From JAEYZM01 sp943372195 (lineage in GTDB: Bacteria; Bacteroidota; Bacteroidia; Sphingobacteriales; Sphingobacteriaceae), in NCBI GenBank assembly GCA_943372195.1, contig CALRXS010000005.1:62001-126000 (forward strand): a stretch of 64,000 nt of DNA, read 5' to 3'. This document shows positions 35,588-43,151 of this stretch, piece after piece. Positions within the stretch are counted from its first letter, which is position 1. The number at the start of each line of letters is the position of its first letter. The translations under genes and the position numbers were made by a program. The notes beneath the pieces are model-generated. The model was not told the origin of the DNA, did no database searches, and saw only the letters and a program-made list of their open reading frames with translations.

Positions 35588-37345
35588 CTAAATATTTTTA
35601 CCTAACATTTTAATGGTATCTTCAGGTATTGCTTGTATATCTAATACTAAGAAACCATCTAATGAATCATTGAATTTCGGATCTACATTAAATCCGATAA
35701 TTTTTGCGTTCAATTGAATATATTGCCTTAATAAGACAGGTACTTTGTTATGGTTAATTTCTATCTCAGAAATTAAACTATCAAGTGATTTTATTGAATT
35801 GTTATGAGACTCTAATAGTTCAGTCTCTAAATCATTTAATTCTGCTTCAAATTTCTTCTTAGGTTTAATGAATTTTGCTAATCGATTATCGTAACAGTTT
35901 TTTCTTATATATTCAATGATTAATGTCTTTGAAAGCTTTGTGAAGTTATTGCTAATACTCACTGGTCCGAACATATATCTATAACTCGGGTTCTTCATAC
36001 TAAACATCAATAAGCCTTTCCATAGCAAAAACAATGGTAATGGTTTTTGCTGATATTCTTTTCTCACAAATGATCGACCTAATTCCAATCCAGATTTCAT
36101 TATAGTGTGAAACCCGGTTTTTATCTTAAATAAATTAGAGATGTAAAATCCCTTTACACCGTACCTAAAATATATTTCATCACCTTTACCAACTCTATAG
36201 GCTCCAACTATTTTTTTTGCATCTCTATCCCAAATAAATAAATGATTATAGTAAAAATCATATTCATCTAAATCTATTTTTTTGTTTGTGCCTTCACCAA
36301 TCTCTCTAAAAGTAATTTCTCTAAGTCGCCCAATTTCATTTATGATATTTGGCATGCTAGCTGCACTCGATAAAAAAACGTCGTAATTTTTTTCAGACAT
36401 TATATGCTTATCGGCACGTAATACTTCTATTTCTTTTTCGATTAATTCAGTGGCAGTTTCTTGTACAATCGCTTGTGCTCTGTTATATATTTTGAAAACA
36501 TTAGAACCAAAGAATTTTTTTACCTCAGTACTAGAAATACCTGATCGAAGAGCATATGTTCTAGCGCGCAAATATGTTAAAAGTTTTTCTGAAGATGAAA
36601 ATTGTTTGAGCTCATTTGGCTGAATTGCTTTACCAATTCTCAGCTTAATCTTATATCCTTTTTTATTGAATAATTCGGATGGTAGTTTTGCTGTACGCAG
36701 TGTTGGGTGAATTACTCCTAAAATATTAAATAATAATCCGTTGTTACCATGAAAATAAATAGGCAGTACAGGTACTTTAGCTTTGGAAATTAACTTTCCC
36801 ACTACTGGGTTCCATTGCTTGTCCATCACCCTTTGAGTTTTAGTATCATATGCTGATACTTCGCCTGCTGGGAAAATGCCAATCGGACTTCCAGAGTTTA
36901 ATAATTCAAGGGTACTTTTGATGCCAGAAATACTCGAGTTGTTAGATACATTCTCGAACGGATTTACAGCAATAAAGTATTCACTAAGGTTAGGTATTTT
37001 TTTTAAGATAAAATTTGCCATTAATTTAGCATCAGGGCGAACTTTTGCTAACATCTTCAATAAGATTAATCCCTCGATACCCCCAAACGGATGATTAGCT
37101 ATTGCAATAAATGCCCCTTCTTTCGGAATGTTTTTAAGAGTAGCTTCATCGTATTCAATAGTAATTCCAAGACTATCTAAAATAGCGTCAACAAAATCCA
37201 AGCCATCAAGCTCACTATATTTAGAGTATAGTTTATTGACATCATTAATTTTCATCAACTCCATCAATAAAAACGAAAGCCCAGGCATTCGTAGTTTATC
37301 TAATTTAGTAGCTGACGAAAATTCTTCCTTGCTAATTATATCCAA
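35588..37345 (-). CDS. olsF: Bifunctional acyltransferase, OlsF-like (ornithine/amino-acid lipid synthesis)
   Basis: A 585-residue fusion of two acyltransferases. The N-terminal part (about residues 60-290) is PlsC-like with AIANHPFGGIEGLILL as the catalytic block and GIFPAGEVSAYD as the second motif. The C-terminal part (about 310-520) resembles the OlsB/hemolysin GNAT-type N-acyltransferase (AYRVGKGDEIYFRYG, LGRSFVRKEYQ, MFGPVSISNNF). This order is that of OlsF, which makes ornithine lipids in some gammaproteobacteria and flavobacteria. Glycine lipids are an alternative product. It stands alone, convergent with the gene before it. Confidence 0.85.
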   Translation of the reverse strand: MDIISKEEFSSATKLDKLRMPGLSFLLMELMKINDVNKLYSKYSELDGLDFVDAILDSLGITIEYDEATLKNIPKEGAFIAIANHPFGGIEGLILLKMLAKVRPDAKLMANFILKKIPNLSEYFIAVNPFENVSNNSSISGIKSTLELLNSGSPIGIFPAGEVSAYDTKTQRVMDKQWNPVVGKLISKAKVPVLPIYFHGNNGLLFNILGVIHPTLRTAKLPSELFNKKGYKIKLRIGKAIQPNELKQFSSSEKLLTYLRARTYALRSGISSTEVKKFFGSNVFKIYNRAQAIVQETATELIEKEIEVLRADKHIMSEKNYDVFLSSAASMPNIINEIGRLREITFREIGEGTNKKIDLDEYDFYYNHLFIWDRDAKKIVGAYRVGKGDEIYFRYGVKGFYISNLFKIKTGFHTIMKSGLELGRSFVRKEYQQKPLPLFLLWKGLLMFSMKNPSYRYMFGPVSISNNFTKLSKTLIIEYIRKNCYDNRLAKFIKPKKKFEAELNDLETELLESHNNSIKSLDSLISEIEINHNKVPVLLRQYIQLNAKIIGFNVDPKFNDSLDGFLVLDIQAIPEDTIKMLGKNI

Positions 37346-37425
37346 AACTTTTTATCTGAAATTTATACCATAAAGTTAAACTATTTAACGTTTATTTAAC
37401 TATATTGTAACAAAAATATTTAGTG

Positions 37426-38304
37426 ATGTGGAGAAAAGTGTTGAGGGAATATTTTGCTTTTCCTAAGAAAGAGAGACAAGGTCTTTTAGTCTTATTTATT
37501 ATATGGTTCGCCATTATTATCTACAAGTGGTTTTCGACTTATAATCATCATTTTGATGATTGGCAGATTCAAATCAAAACAGATTCATTTATTGTAGCGT
37601 CAGAGAATAAATCATTTGACAAAAATGTAATTAAGGAATCTAATACAGAATTTAATTTCAACAAATTTTCGAAGAGTATAAGCGAATCGAATTTTAATGA
37701 ATTAAAACATTTGGGTATAAGCTCGAGAACATCAGCCATAATAATGAAATTTATAAATTCTGGCGCAAAGCTAGCGAACAAAGAATCTATTGATAAGATT
37801 TATGGAATAGAAGATAATGAAAAGAGAATTTTATTAGATAATTTTCTATTTACTGAATTAGAAAACAAAGTAGAAATTAAGAAATCTTCTAATTTAGAAA
37901 TTATTGATATCAATACTTGCGATTCAGCAAGCCTAGAATCATTACCTCGCATAGGTCCGGCTTTAAGTTCTAGAATTATAAAATATAGAAATCGATTAGG
38001 TGGATTTATTGATAAGAGGCAGTTATTAGAGGTATACGGATTAGATTCTTCAGTTTTAAAATTGGTAGAATCTAAAATTGATGTTGACATCCGAAGTATA
38101 AAAAAAATAAAAATCAACGAATTGAATTTTGAAGAGCTAGCTAAGTTCCCATATTTAAATTATAAGTTAGCGAGGGTAATAATAAATTACAGAGATCAAC
38201 ATGGAAATTATAATTCAAAAGAAGATTTATTGAAAATACATTTGATGAATCATAAAATAATCGATAAACTAGAGCCATATATCGATTATACGAATGAGCA
38301 TTGA
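37426..38304 (+). CDS. Membrane-anchored helix-hairpin-helix (ComEA-like) protein
   Basis: A 292-residue protein starting at ATG 37426 (GTG at 37423 would add one residue). An N-terminal helix (GLLVLFIIWFAIIIYKWF, about residues 18-35) anchors it in the inner membrane, with the rest probably periplasmic. Three HhH-like repeats follow: a first degenerate one (LKHLGISSRTSAIIMKFI), a clear one (LESLPRIGPALSSRIIKYRNRLGGF) and a third (LAKFPYLNYKLARVIINYR). Similarity to ComEA suggests DNA binding, perhaps uptake, but this long form is of unknown function. It overlaps apt by 11 bases. Confidence 0.85.
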   Translation: MWRKVLREYFAFPKKERQGLLVLFIIWFAIIIYKWFSTYNHHFDDWQIQIKTDSFIVASENKSFDKNVIKESNTEFNFNKFSKSISESNFNELKHLGISSRTSAIIMKFINSGAKLANKESIDKIYGIEDNEKRILLDNFLFTELENKVEIKKSSNLEIIDINTCDSASLESLPRIGPALSSRIIKYRNRLGGFIDKRQLLEVYGLDSSVLKLVESKIDVDIRSIKKIKINELNFEELAKFPYLNYKLARVIINYRDQHGNYNSKEDLLKIHLMNHKIIDKLEPYIDYTNEH

Positions 38305-38824
38305 GCAAAAAATAAAGGCGATTATTAGAGATGTGCCTAATTTCCCAAAGGAAGGTATAATGTTTAAAGACGTTACACCAGTATTCTTAGATCCAGTTTT
38401 AAGAAGAGATATTACTCAAGCATTTTGTGAGCGAGTTTCAAACATACAAGTAGATGTAATTGTTGGAATAGAGAGTCGAGGCTTTCTATTTGGTATGTTA
38501 ATGGCTGAATATCTAAATATTCCTTTTGTGCCCATTCGTAAGAGAGGTAAACTACCTGCAGATACTTTTGGAGTAGATTATGATTTAGAATATGGTAAAG
38601 CTAGTATTGAAATACATAAAGATGCTTTAAAGCCAGGTCAGAAAGTTTTGCTGCATGATGATTTGTTAGCGACAGGAGGCACTATTATTGCATCGGCTGA
38701 TTTAATAAAAATGACAGAAGCTGAATTAGTCGGATTTACATTTTTAGTAGAACTAGATTTTTTGAATGCTAGGCGAAAGTTAAGTAAGTATTCTGATAAT
38801 ATTATTACTTTAGCGAACTATTAA
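38294..38824 (+). CDS. apt: Adenine phosphoribosyltransferase
   Basis: A 176-residue purine salvage enzyme converting adenine and PRPP to AMP and diphosphate. Key features are IRDVPNFPKEGIMFKDVTPV at the N-terminus, GIESRGFLFG, the base-binding region RKRGKLPADT and the PRPP loop VLLHDDLLATGGT. It starts inside the end of the HhH gene (11-base overlap) and is followed after 5 bases by the acyl-CoA dehydrogenase gene, so the three form an operon. Confidence 0.97.
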   Translation: MSIEQKIKAIIRDVPNFPKEGIMFKDVTPVFLDPVLRRDITQAFCERVSNIQVDVIVGIESRGFLFGMLMAEYLNIPFVPIRKRGKLPADTFGVDYDLEYGKASIEIHKDALKPGQKVLLHDDLLATGGTIIASADLIKMTEAELVGFTFLVELDFLNARRKLSKYSDNIITLANY

Positions 38825-38829
38825 ACACT

Positions 38830-40002
38830 ATGGCAAATATTACAAATGATGTGAATGTTGGTTTTGACATGTCACAAAACGAGAGAGTAAAGATGGTTGC
38901 TGATATGGCAAGAGATTTTGCAGAGAAACATATCAGACCTTATGTTATGGAATGGGATGAGGCGCAAACGTTTCCGGTAGAGACCATGAAAAAAATGGGT
39001 GAGCTAGGGTTGTTAGGTGTATTAGTACCAGAAGAATATGGAGGGGCTGGCTTAGGGTATTTCGAATACGTAGCAGCAATTCAAGAAATTGCAAAAGTTT
39101 GTAGTTCAGTCGGATTATCGATGGCGGCACATAACTCTTTGTGCACAGGCCACATCATGTATTTTGGTAATGAAGAGCAAAAGAAAAAGTGGTTAACAAA
39201 GTTGGCTACAGGTGAATGGATAGGAGCTTGGGGCTTAACAGAGGCGAATACAGGTTCAGATGCATTAAGAATGACAACCACAGCAGTTTTAGATGGAGAT
39301 CATTATGTGATTAATGGTGCTAAGAACTGGATAACCCATGGTAAGTCGGGAGATGTAGCTGTAGTGATGGTAAGAACAGGAGAGATTGGTGATTCAGCAG
39401 GTATATCTGCAATAGTTGTAGAAAGAGGTACTCCAGGTTTTTCAGCTGGTAAGAAAGAGAATAAATTGGGTATGAGAGCATCTGAAACTACTGAAATGAT
39501 CTTTGAAAACTGTAGAGTTCCAAAGGAGAATTTATTAGGTACAGTAGGGCAGGGCTTTAAACAAGCGATGCAAATATTAGATGGTGGTAGAATTTCAATA
39601 GCAGCATTATCATTAGGTATTGCTAAGGGAGCTTATATTGCAGCTTTGGGGTATTCGAAAGAAAGACATCAATTCGGACAGCCGATTTCAAATTTTCAAG
39701 CGATTCAATTCAAATTAGCAGATATGGCTACAAAAATTGAGGCTGCTGAATTATTGACATTGCAAGCTGCCGACATGAAGAATAGAGGCATTAGAATGAC
39801 TAAAGAGTCGGCGATGGCCAAATACTATGCATCAGAGGTATGTGTATGGGCTTCAAACGAAGCTGTTCAAATCTTCGGAGGGTACGGATATACGAAAGAC
39901 TTCCCGGTTGAGAAGTTTTATCGTGATTCGAAGCTTTGCACAATTGGTGAAGGAACGTCAGAGATACAGAAGCTGGTTATAGCGAGAGATATACTTAAGT
40001 AA
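38830..40002 (+). CDS. Acyl-CoA dehydrogenase
   Basis: A 390-residue FAD enzyme that introduces the alpha-beta double bond into acyl-CoA, most like the short-chain (butyryl) group. Signature sequences are GAWGLTEANTGSDA, the flavin-region WITHGKSGD, QFGQPISNFQAIQFKLADM and QIFGGYGYTKDFPVEKFYRD. The catalytic glutamate is E374 in TIGEGTSEIQ near the C-terminus. The stop codon lies within the first unit of a heptamer array (39999-40027). Confidence 0.96.
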   Translation: MANITNDVNVGFDMSQNERVKMVADMARDFAEKHIRPYVMEWDEAQTFPVETMKKMGELGLLGVLVPEEYGGAGLGYFEYVAAIQEIAKVCSSVGLSMAAHNSLCTGHIMYFGNEEQKKKWLTKLATGEWIGAWGLTEANTGSDALRMTTTAVLDGDHYVINGAKNWITHGKSGDVAVVMVRTGEIGDSAGISAIVVERGTPGFSAGKKENKLGMRASETTEMIFENCRVPKENLLGTVGQGFKQAMQILDGGRISIAALSLGIAKGAYIAALGYSKERHQFGQPISNFQAIQFKLADMATKIEAAELLTLQAADMKNRGIRMTKESAMAKYYASEVCVWASNEAVQIFGGYGYTKDFPVEKFYRDSKLCTIGEGTSEIQKLVIARDILK

Positions 40003-40027
40003 CTGGTGACTGGTAACTAGTAGCTAG
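39999..40027 (+). repeat. Direct heptamer array GTNRCTR at a stop codon
   Basis: Four 7-base units (GTAACTG, GTGACTG, GTAACTA, GTAGCTA) plus a G run from the stop codon of the acyl-CoA dehydrogenase gene to 7 bases before the next ATG (40034). Sequence type as in the palindrome at 24377-24423, which shares the unit GTAGCTA. Confidence 0.88.
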
Positions 40028-40033
40028 AATTTT

Positions 40034-40705
40034 ATGAAAAATCGAATTTATATAACACTCATTTTACTAATTTTTAGTAAATATTTGGTTGCTCAAAATA
40101 CTATTATCGATTTTCAAAATTCTCCTGGAGCAGTTACAAAAACTGTTATGGATTATAATTTTGAGAGAAATAAATTCTCTGCAACAAAAGACAGTAAGGC
40201 AAGTGTTATTTCAATGGGAATAAGCAGTCAGGTATATAAGTTTGTCTACATAAGATCAGAATTCGGAGTAGCAACTGCGCAAGATAATATAGACTTTACT
40301 TATTCAGGTGATTTATCTGGAGCGAATGGTGATATACGATGGTCAGGAGTATTTCAATCATCAAGGGCGTTTGTTTCATTTTGTCCGGAGGTAAGAATAT
40401 TAAAAGGCTTAATATATATAAATGGGGGTTTCTTAATAGCTAAAGATTTAACAAACGGGTTTGTAAGAGGTGAGCAAAGAATTAATAACGATTTCACAGA
40501 TCTAACTGGTCAACCGATGAGCTCTCCAACCATTAGTACAGGCTCAACATTGGCATTCGGTATAAACCCTACTTACAAAAATGTTGGCTTTAAATTAGGG
40601 TTCAAATTCATGAATTTGTCGCCAATAGGAGTTAATGATAGCAATCCGAACATCGGTTTTTCAACTGCACATGTTCTTATCGGAATAAGTCATACCATCA
40701 AATAA
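40034..40705 (+). CDS. Outer membrane beta-barrel-like protein
   Basis: A 223-residue exported protein with a signal peptide of about 20 residues (ending KYLVAQ). The mature part alternates short beta strands and loops (YKFVYIRSEFGVA, FVSFCPEVRILKGLIYINGGFLIA, VGFKLGFKFMNLSPIGV, HVLIGISHTIK), the pattern of a small outer-membrane barrel. No family-specific motif is recognised. Its start lies 7 bases after the heptamer array. Its function is unknown. Confidence 0.75.
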   Translation: MKNRIYITLILLIFSKYLVAQNTIIDFQNSPGAVTKTVMDYNFERNKFSATKDSKASVISMGISSQVYKFVYIRSEFGVATAQDNIDFTYSGDLSGANGDIRWSGVFQSSRAFVSFCPEVRILKGLIYINGGFLIAKDLTNGFVRGEQRINNDFTDLTGQPMSSPTISTGSTLAFGINPTYKNVGFKLGFKFMNLSPIGVNDSNPNIGFSTAHVLIGISHTIK

Positions 40706-40715
40706 TAAATTTTCA

Positions 40716-40747
40716 TTTGCATGATAAAGAATTTGTGTATACCTTTG
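40716..40747 (+). promoter_or_regulatory. rpsU promoter, TTTG-N20-TACCTTTG
   Basis: TTTG (40716-40719) and TACCTTTG (40740-40747, followed by C) match the Bacteroidota promoter with a 20-base spacer; the rpsU ATG follows 37 bases later. Confidence 0.8.
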
Positions 40748-40784
40748 CCGTCCGTCGTTTGATGGAGAAAAGAGGTATATACAT

Positions 40785-40973
40785 ATGATCATTATCAATA
40801 TTAAAGAAAACGAATCGATTGATAAAGCGTTAAAGCGTTTCAAGAAGAAATTTGAAAAAACAGGTGTTCTTCGCGAATTACGTAGTCGCCAAGCATATGA
40901 AAAAAGATCTATAACACGTAGAACAACAGTTAAGCGTGCTATATATAAGCAGACCTTAAATATCGAAAGCTAA
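40785..40973 (+). CDS. rpsU: 30S ribosomal protein S21
   Basis: A 62-residue, very basic protein of the small subunit that helps translation initiation. MIIINIKENESIDKALKRF and KKKFEKTGVLRELRSRQAYEK are family signatures. It is followed by a strong terminator, so most transcripts should be monocistronic although xerC and hpf follow on the same strand. Confidence 0.97.
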   Translation: MIIINIKENESIDKALKRFKKKFEKTGVLRELRSRQAYEKRSITRRTTVKRAIYKQTLNIES

Positions 40974-40995
40974 TTAATAGTTTGTTATTTATATA

Positions 40996-41039
40996 AAAAG
41001 TTGTACCTTGATTTCAATATCGGTACAACTTTTTTTTTT
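40996..41039 (+). terminator. rpsU terminator abutting the xerC start
   Basis: A perfect 12-bp stem (40996-41007 with 41022-41033) has a 14-base loop and a run of T ending at 41039. The xerC ATG begins at 41041, one base after the G that ends the tract. Confidence 0.9.
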
Positions 41040-41040
41040 G

Positions 41041-41922
41041 ATGCTAAACCAATCATTTTTCCGATACTTAGAGTTCGAGAAGCGTTTCTCAAAACATACG
41101 ATTGTCGCTTACCAAAACGATTTAGATCAGTATGCCACGTATATTAATTCACAATTTGAGCTCGACGATTTAAATCAAATTTCGCATACGTTTATACGCT
41201 CATGGATAGTATCGATGATGGATATTGGTATGAAGAGCAAGAGTATAAATCGTAAAATTTCAAGTTTAAAAACATACTATAAATTTTTGCAAAGAGAGGG
41301 CGTTATAGCACAATCTCCTATGCAAAAAATTATAAGTCCGAAAACCCCCAAACGCCTCCCTCAATTTGTAGAACAGAGTCAAATGGAGAATCTATTAGAC
41401 GAGGTAGATTTTGAAAATTCATTTGAAGGGTACAGAGACAGATTAATATTAGAGGTGTTTTATGCGACAGGAATTAGGGTATCGGAGTTAGTAAATTTAA
41501 AATCAGCAAATGTAGATACGAGTAGAATGTTTTTAAAGGTGCTGGGTAAGAGAAACAAAGAGAGAATAATACCAATATCAGCTGAATTATTGACAACAAT
41601 AGAACAATACAATCGTTTTAAAGAAGAGGAGGGCTTAAGTAATGCTGAATATTTTTTTGTGAGAGATAATGGTGAGGCGATGTATACTAAAAAGGTATAT
41701 CGAATGGTAAATTCTGAATTAAGTAAAGTTACAAGCATTCAAAAGAAAAGTCCGCATGTTCTACGCCACACCTTTGCCACACACATGTTAAATAATGGAG
41801 CAGATCTTAATGCTATCAAAGAAATTTTGGGTCATTCGAGTTTAGCAGCAACTCAAGTGTACACACACAATTCAATAGAAAAACTCAAATCAATTTACAA
41901 ACAAGCTCATCCAAAGGGCTAA
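41041..41922 (+). CDS. xerC: Tyrosine recombinase XerC/XerD-like
   Basis: A 293-residue site-specific recombinase of the kind that resolves chromosome dimers at dif. An N-terminal SAM-like core-binding domain (about 1-85) is followed by the catalytic domain with R146 (GIRVSEL), K170 (LGKRNKE), H239 and R242 (HVLRHTF), H265 (LGHSSL) and nucleophile Y274 (QVYTHN). All catalytic residues are present. The ATG at 41041 is chosen; a TTG at 41008 lies in the terminator loop. Location between rpsU and hpf is a conserved Bacteroidota order, arguing for a housekeeping rather than mobile role. It may equally be named XerD. Confidence 0.93.
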   Translation: MLNQSFFRYLEFEKRFSKHTIVAYQNDLDQYATYINSQFELDDLNQISHTFIRSWIVSMMDIGMKSKSINRKISSLKTYYKFLQREGVIAQSPMQKIISPKTPKRLPQFVEQSQMENLLDEVDFENSFEGYRDRLILEVFYATGIRVSELVNLKSANVDTSRMFLKVLGKRNKERIIPISAELLTTIEQYNRFKEEEGLSNAEYFFVRDNGEAMYTKKVYRMVNSELSKVTSIQKKSPHVLRHTFATHMLNNGADLNAIKEILGHSSLAATQVYTHNSIEKLKSIYKQAHPKG

Positions 41923-41931
41923 GAAAGGAGA
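41923..41931 (+). promoter_or_regulatory. Shine-Dalgarno-like ribosome binding site of hpf
   Basis: AGAAAGGAG lies just after the xerC stop and ends about 6 bases before the hpf ATG at 41937. Such purine-rich sites are rare in this phylum and in this window. Confidence 0.6.
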
Positions 41932-41936
41932 CAATT

Positions 41937-42278
41937 ATGAAAATTAGAGTTCAATCAGTGCATTTTAATGCAGACCAAAAATTATTAGATTTTATACAGA
42001 AGAAGGCAGATAAGACGGATACGTTTTTTGATCGTATAATTGATGGCGAGGTAATATTGAGATTAGAGAAATCGACGGATGAGAAGAATAAGGTATTAGA
42101 GGCGAAAGTTAGAATATCGGGGCATGTATTTTTTGCGAAGGAGCAATGTAAGTCATTTGAGGAGGCTGCAGATTCAGCTTTTGAATCTATTCAAAAGCAA
42201 TTACAGAAACATAAAGGGAAAATAACTGAGATAAGTTTAAACAAAGAAGATCTTTATTTAGACGAGATGGCCGACTAA
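41937..42278 (+). CDS. hpf: Ribosome hibernation-promoting factor, HPF/YfiA family
   Basis: A 113-residue short-form factor that binds the decoding region of idle ribosomes. The beta-alpha-beta-beta-beta-alpha fold is suggested by MKIRVQSVHFNADQKLLDFIQKKADKT, then EVILRLEKSTDEKNKVLEAKVRI and the C-terminal helix CKSFEEAADSAFESIQKQLQKHKGK. It starts 14 bases after xerC and is the only gene here with an obvious Shine-Dalgarno sequence. A terminator follows. Confidence 0.92.
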   Translation: MKIRVQSVHFNADQKLLDFIQKKADKTDTFFDRIIDGEVILRLEKSTDEKNKVLEAKVRISGHVFFAKEQCKSFEEAADSAFESIQKQLQKHKGKITEISLNKEDLYLDEMAD

Positions 42279-42301
42279 TAATAAAAAAGCTGCGAAATAG
42301 G

Positions 42302-42340
42302 AAGGGTCTAATTGTAAAATTAGGCCCTTTTTATTTTTTC
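42302..42340 (+). terminator. Terminator after hpf
   Basis: A 12-bp stem with one G-T pair (AAGGGTCTAATT with AATTAGGCCCTT) and a 4-base loop is followed by TTTTATTTTTT. Confidence 0.9.
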
Positions 42341-42405
42341 TAATTTGAAAATCAGCCTATTAAAAAAAAGCTCTTTAAAATTCGTAAAAAGTATTATTTT
42401 CGCCC

Positions 42406-42423
42406 TGCTTTTAACGAAAAGCA
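42406..42423. other. Small hairpin in the tRNA/tuf upstream region
   Basis: TGCTTTT-AACG-AAAAGCA is a perfect 7-bp hairpin preceded by TTATTTTCGCCC, a possible second -7-like element. The 42341-42482 stretch otherwise shows no gene. Confidence 0.35.
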
Positions 42424-42482
42424 TGTAAATACTTGAAATAAGAACGGAAAAATATTAGCATCAAAAATATTTTAAAATAGAT

Positions 42483-42512
42483 TTTGAAGGAATTAATATT
42501 TTCGTACATTTG
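42483..42512 (+). promoter_or_regulatory. Promoter of the tRNA-tuf cluster
   Basis: TTTG (42483-42486), an 18-base spacer and TACATTTG (42505-42512), followed by CAGTCC as at rpsT, lie 43 bases upstream of the first tRNA. Confidence 0.82.
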
Positions 42513-42555
42513 CAGTCCCTTTGAAAAAGTAAGGGAATAGTTCTGTAAAATATAA

Positions 42556-42628
<73 letters not shown>

Positions 42629-42639
42629 CAAAAAGTGTA

Positions 42640-42720
42640 GGGGAGGTTCCAGAGCGGTCAAATGGGACGGACTGTAAATCCGTTACTTCGGTTTCGAAGG
42701 TTCGAATCCTTCTCTCCCCA
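42640..42720 (+). tRNA. tRNA-Tyr (anticodon GTA)
   Basis: A class II tRNA with long variable arm (TACTTCGGTTTC region). Acceptor GGGGAGG/TCTCCCC, anticodon loop CTGTAAA containing GTA, T-loop TTCGAAT. It follows tRNA-Thr after 11 bases. Confidence 0.97.
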
Positions 42721-42796
42721 CAAGACATTATGCCGAGCAAGGGCATTTAAGGTTCGGGTTAAGAGTTAAAGCTCTGAAATTGACAGAATTAGACAA

Positions 42797-42869
42797 GCGG
42801 GAGTAGCTCAGTTGGTAGAGCGACAGCCTTCCAAGCTGTAGGTCGCGGGTTCGAACCTCGTCTCCCGCT
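42797..42869 (+). tRNA. tRNA-Gly (anticodon TCC)
   Basis: Acceptor GCGGGAG/CTCCCGC, D-arm GCTC/GAGC, anticodon loop CTTCCAA containing TCC, T-arm GCGGG/CCTCG with TTCGAA. Co-transcribed with neighbouring tRNAs. Confidence 0.97.
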
Positions 42870-43019
42870 CAGAATAGAATAAAGCTCGTTGGTGAAAGGT
42901 GAGGGTGAAAGATAGAGAAAAGATAAGAGAGAGAAATCTCAATTATTAATTGATTTCGGGAATCCCGGGGCTTTGCCTTGGGTAAATGTGTTGGTAGGAA
43001 CTGATAAAAATCAAGCCTA

Positions 43020-43091
43020 GCCGATGTAGCTCAGGGGTAGAGTACTTCCTTGGTAAGGAAGGGGTCAGGGGTTCAATTCCCCTCATTGGCT
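43020..43091 (+). tRNA. tRNA-Thr (anticodon GGT)
   Basis: Acceptor GCCGATG/CATTGGC, D-arm GCTCAGGGGTAGAGT, anticodon loop TTGGTAA containing GGT, T-loop TTCAATT. It lies 60 bases upstream of tuf. Confidence 0.96.
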
Positions 43092-43151
43092 CAAATAAAT
43101 TTGAATTATTAAAAAATTAAATAAATAAATAATCAATAAATAAGTAAAAAC

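Noticed and set aside
41041..41922. Integrase of a mobile element inserted beside the tRNA cluster
   Set aside because: The gene sits in the rpsU-xerC-hpf housekeeping order, has Xer-type length, and there are no attachment-site repeats or cargo genes.
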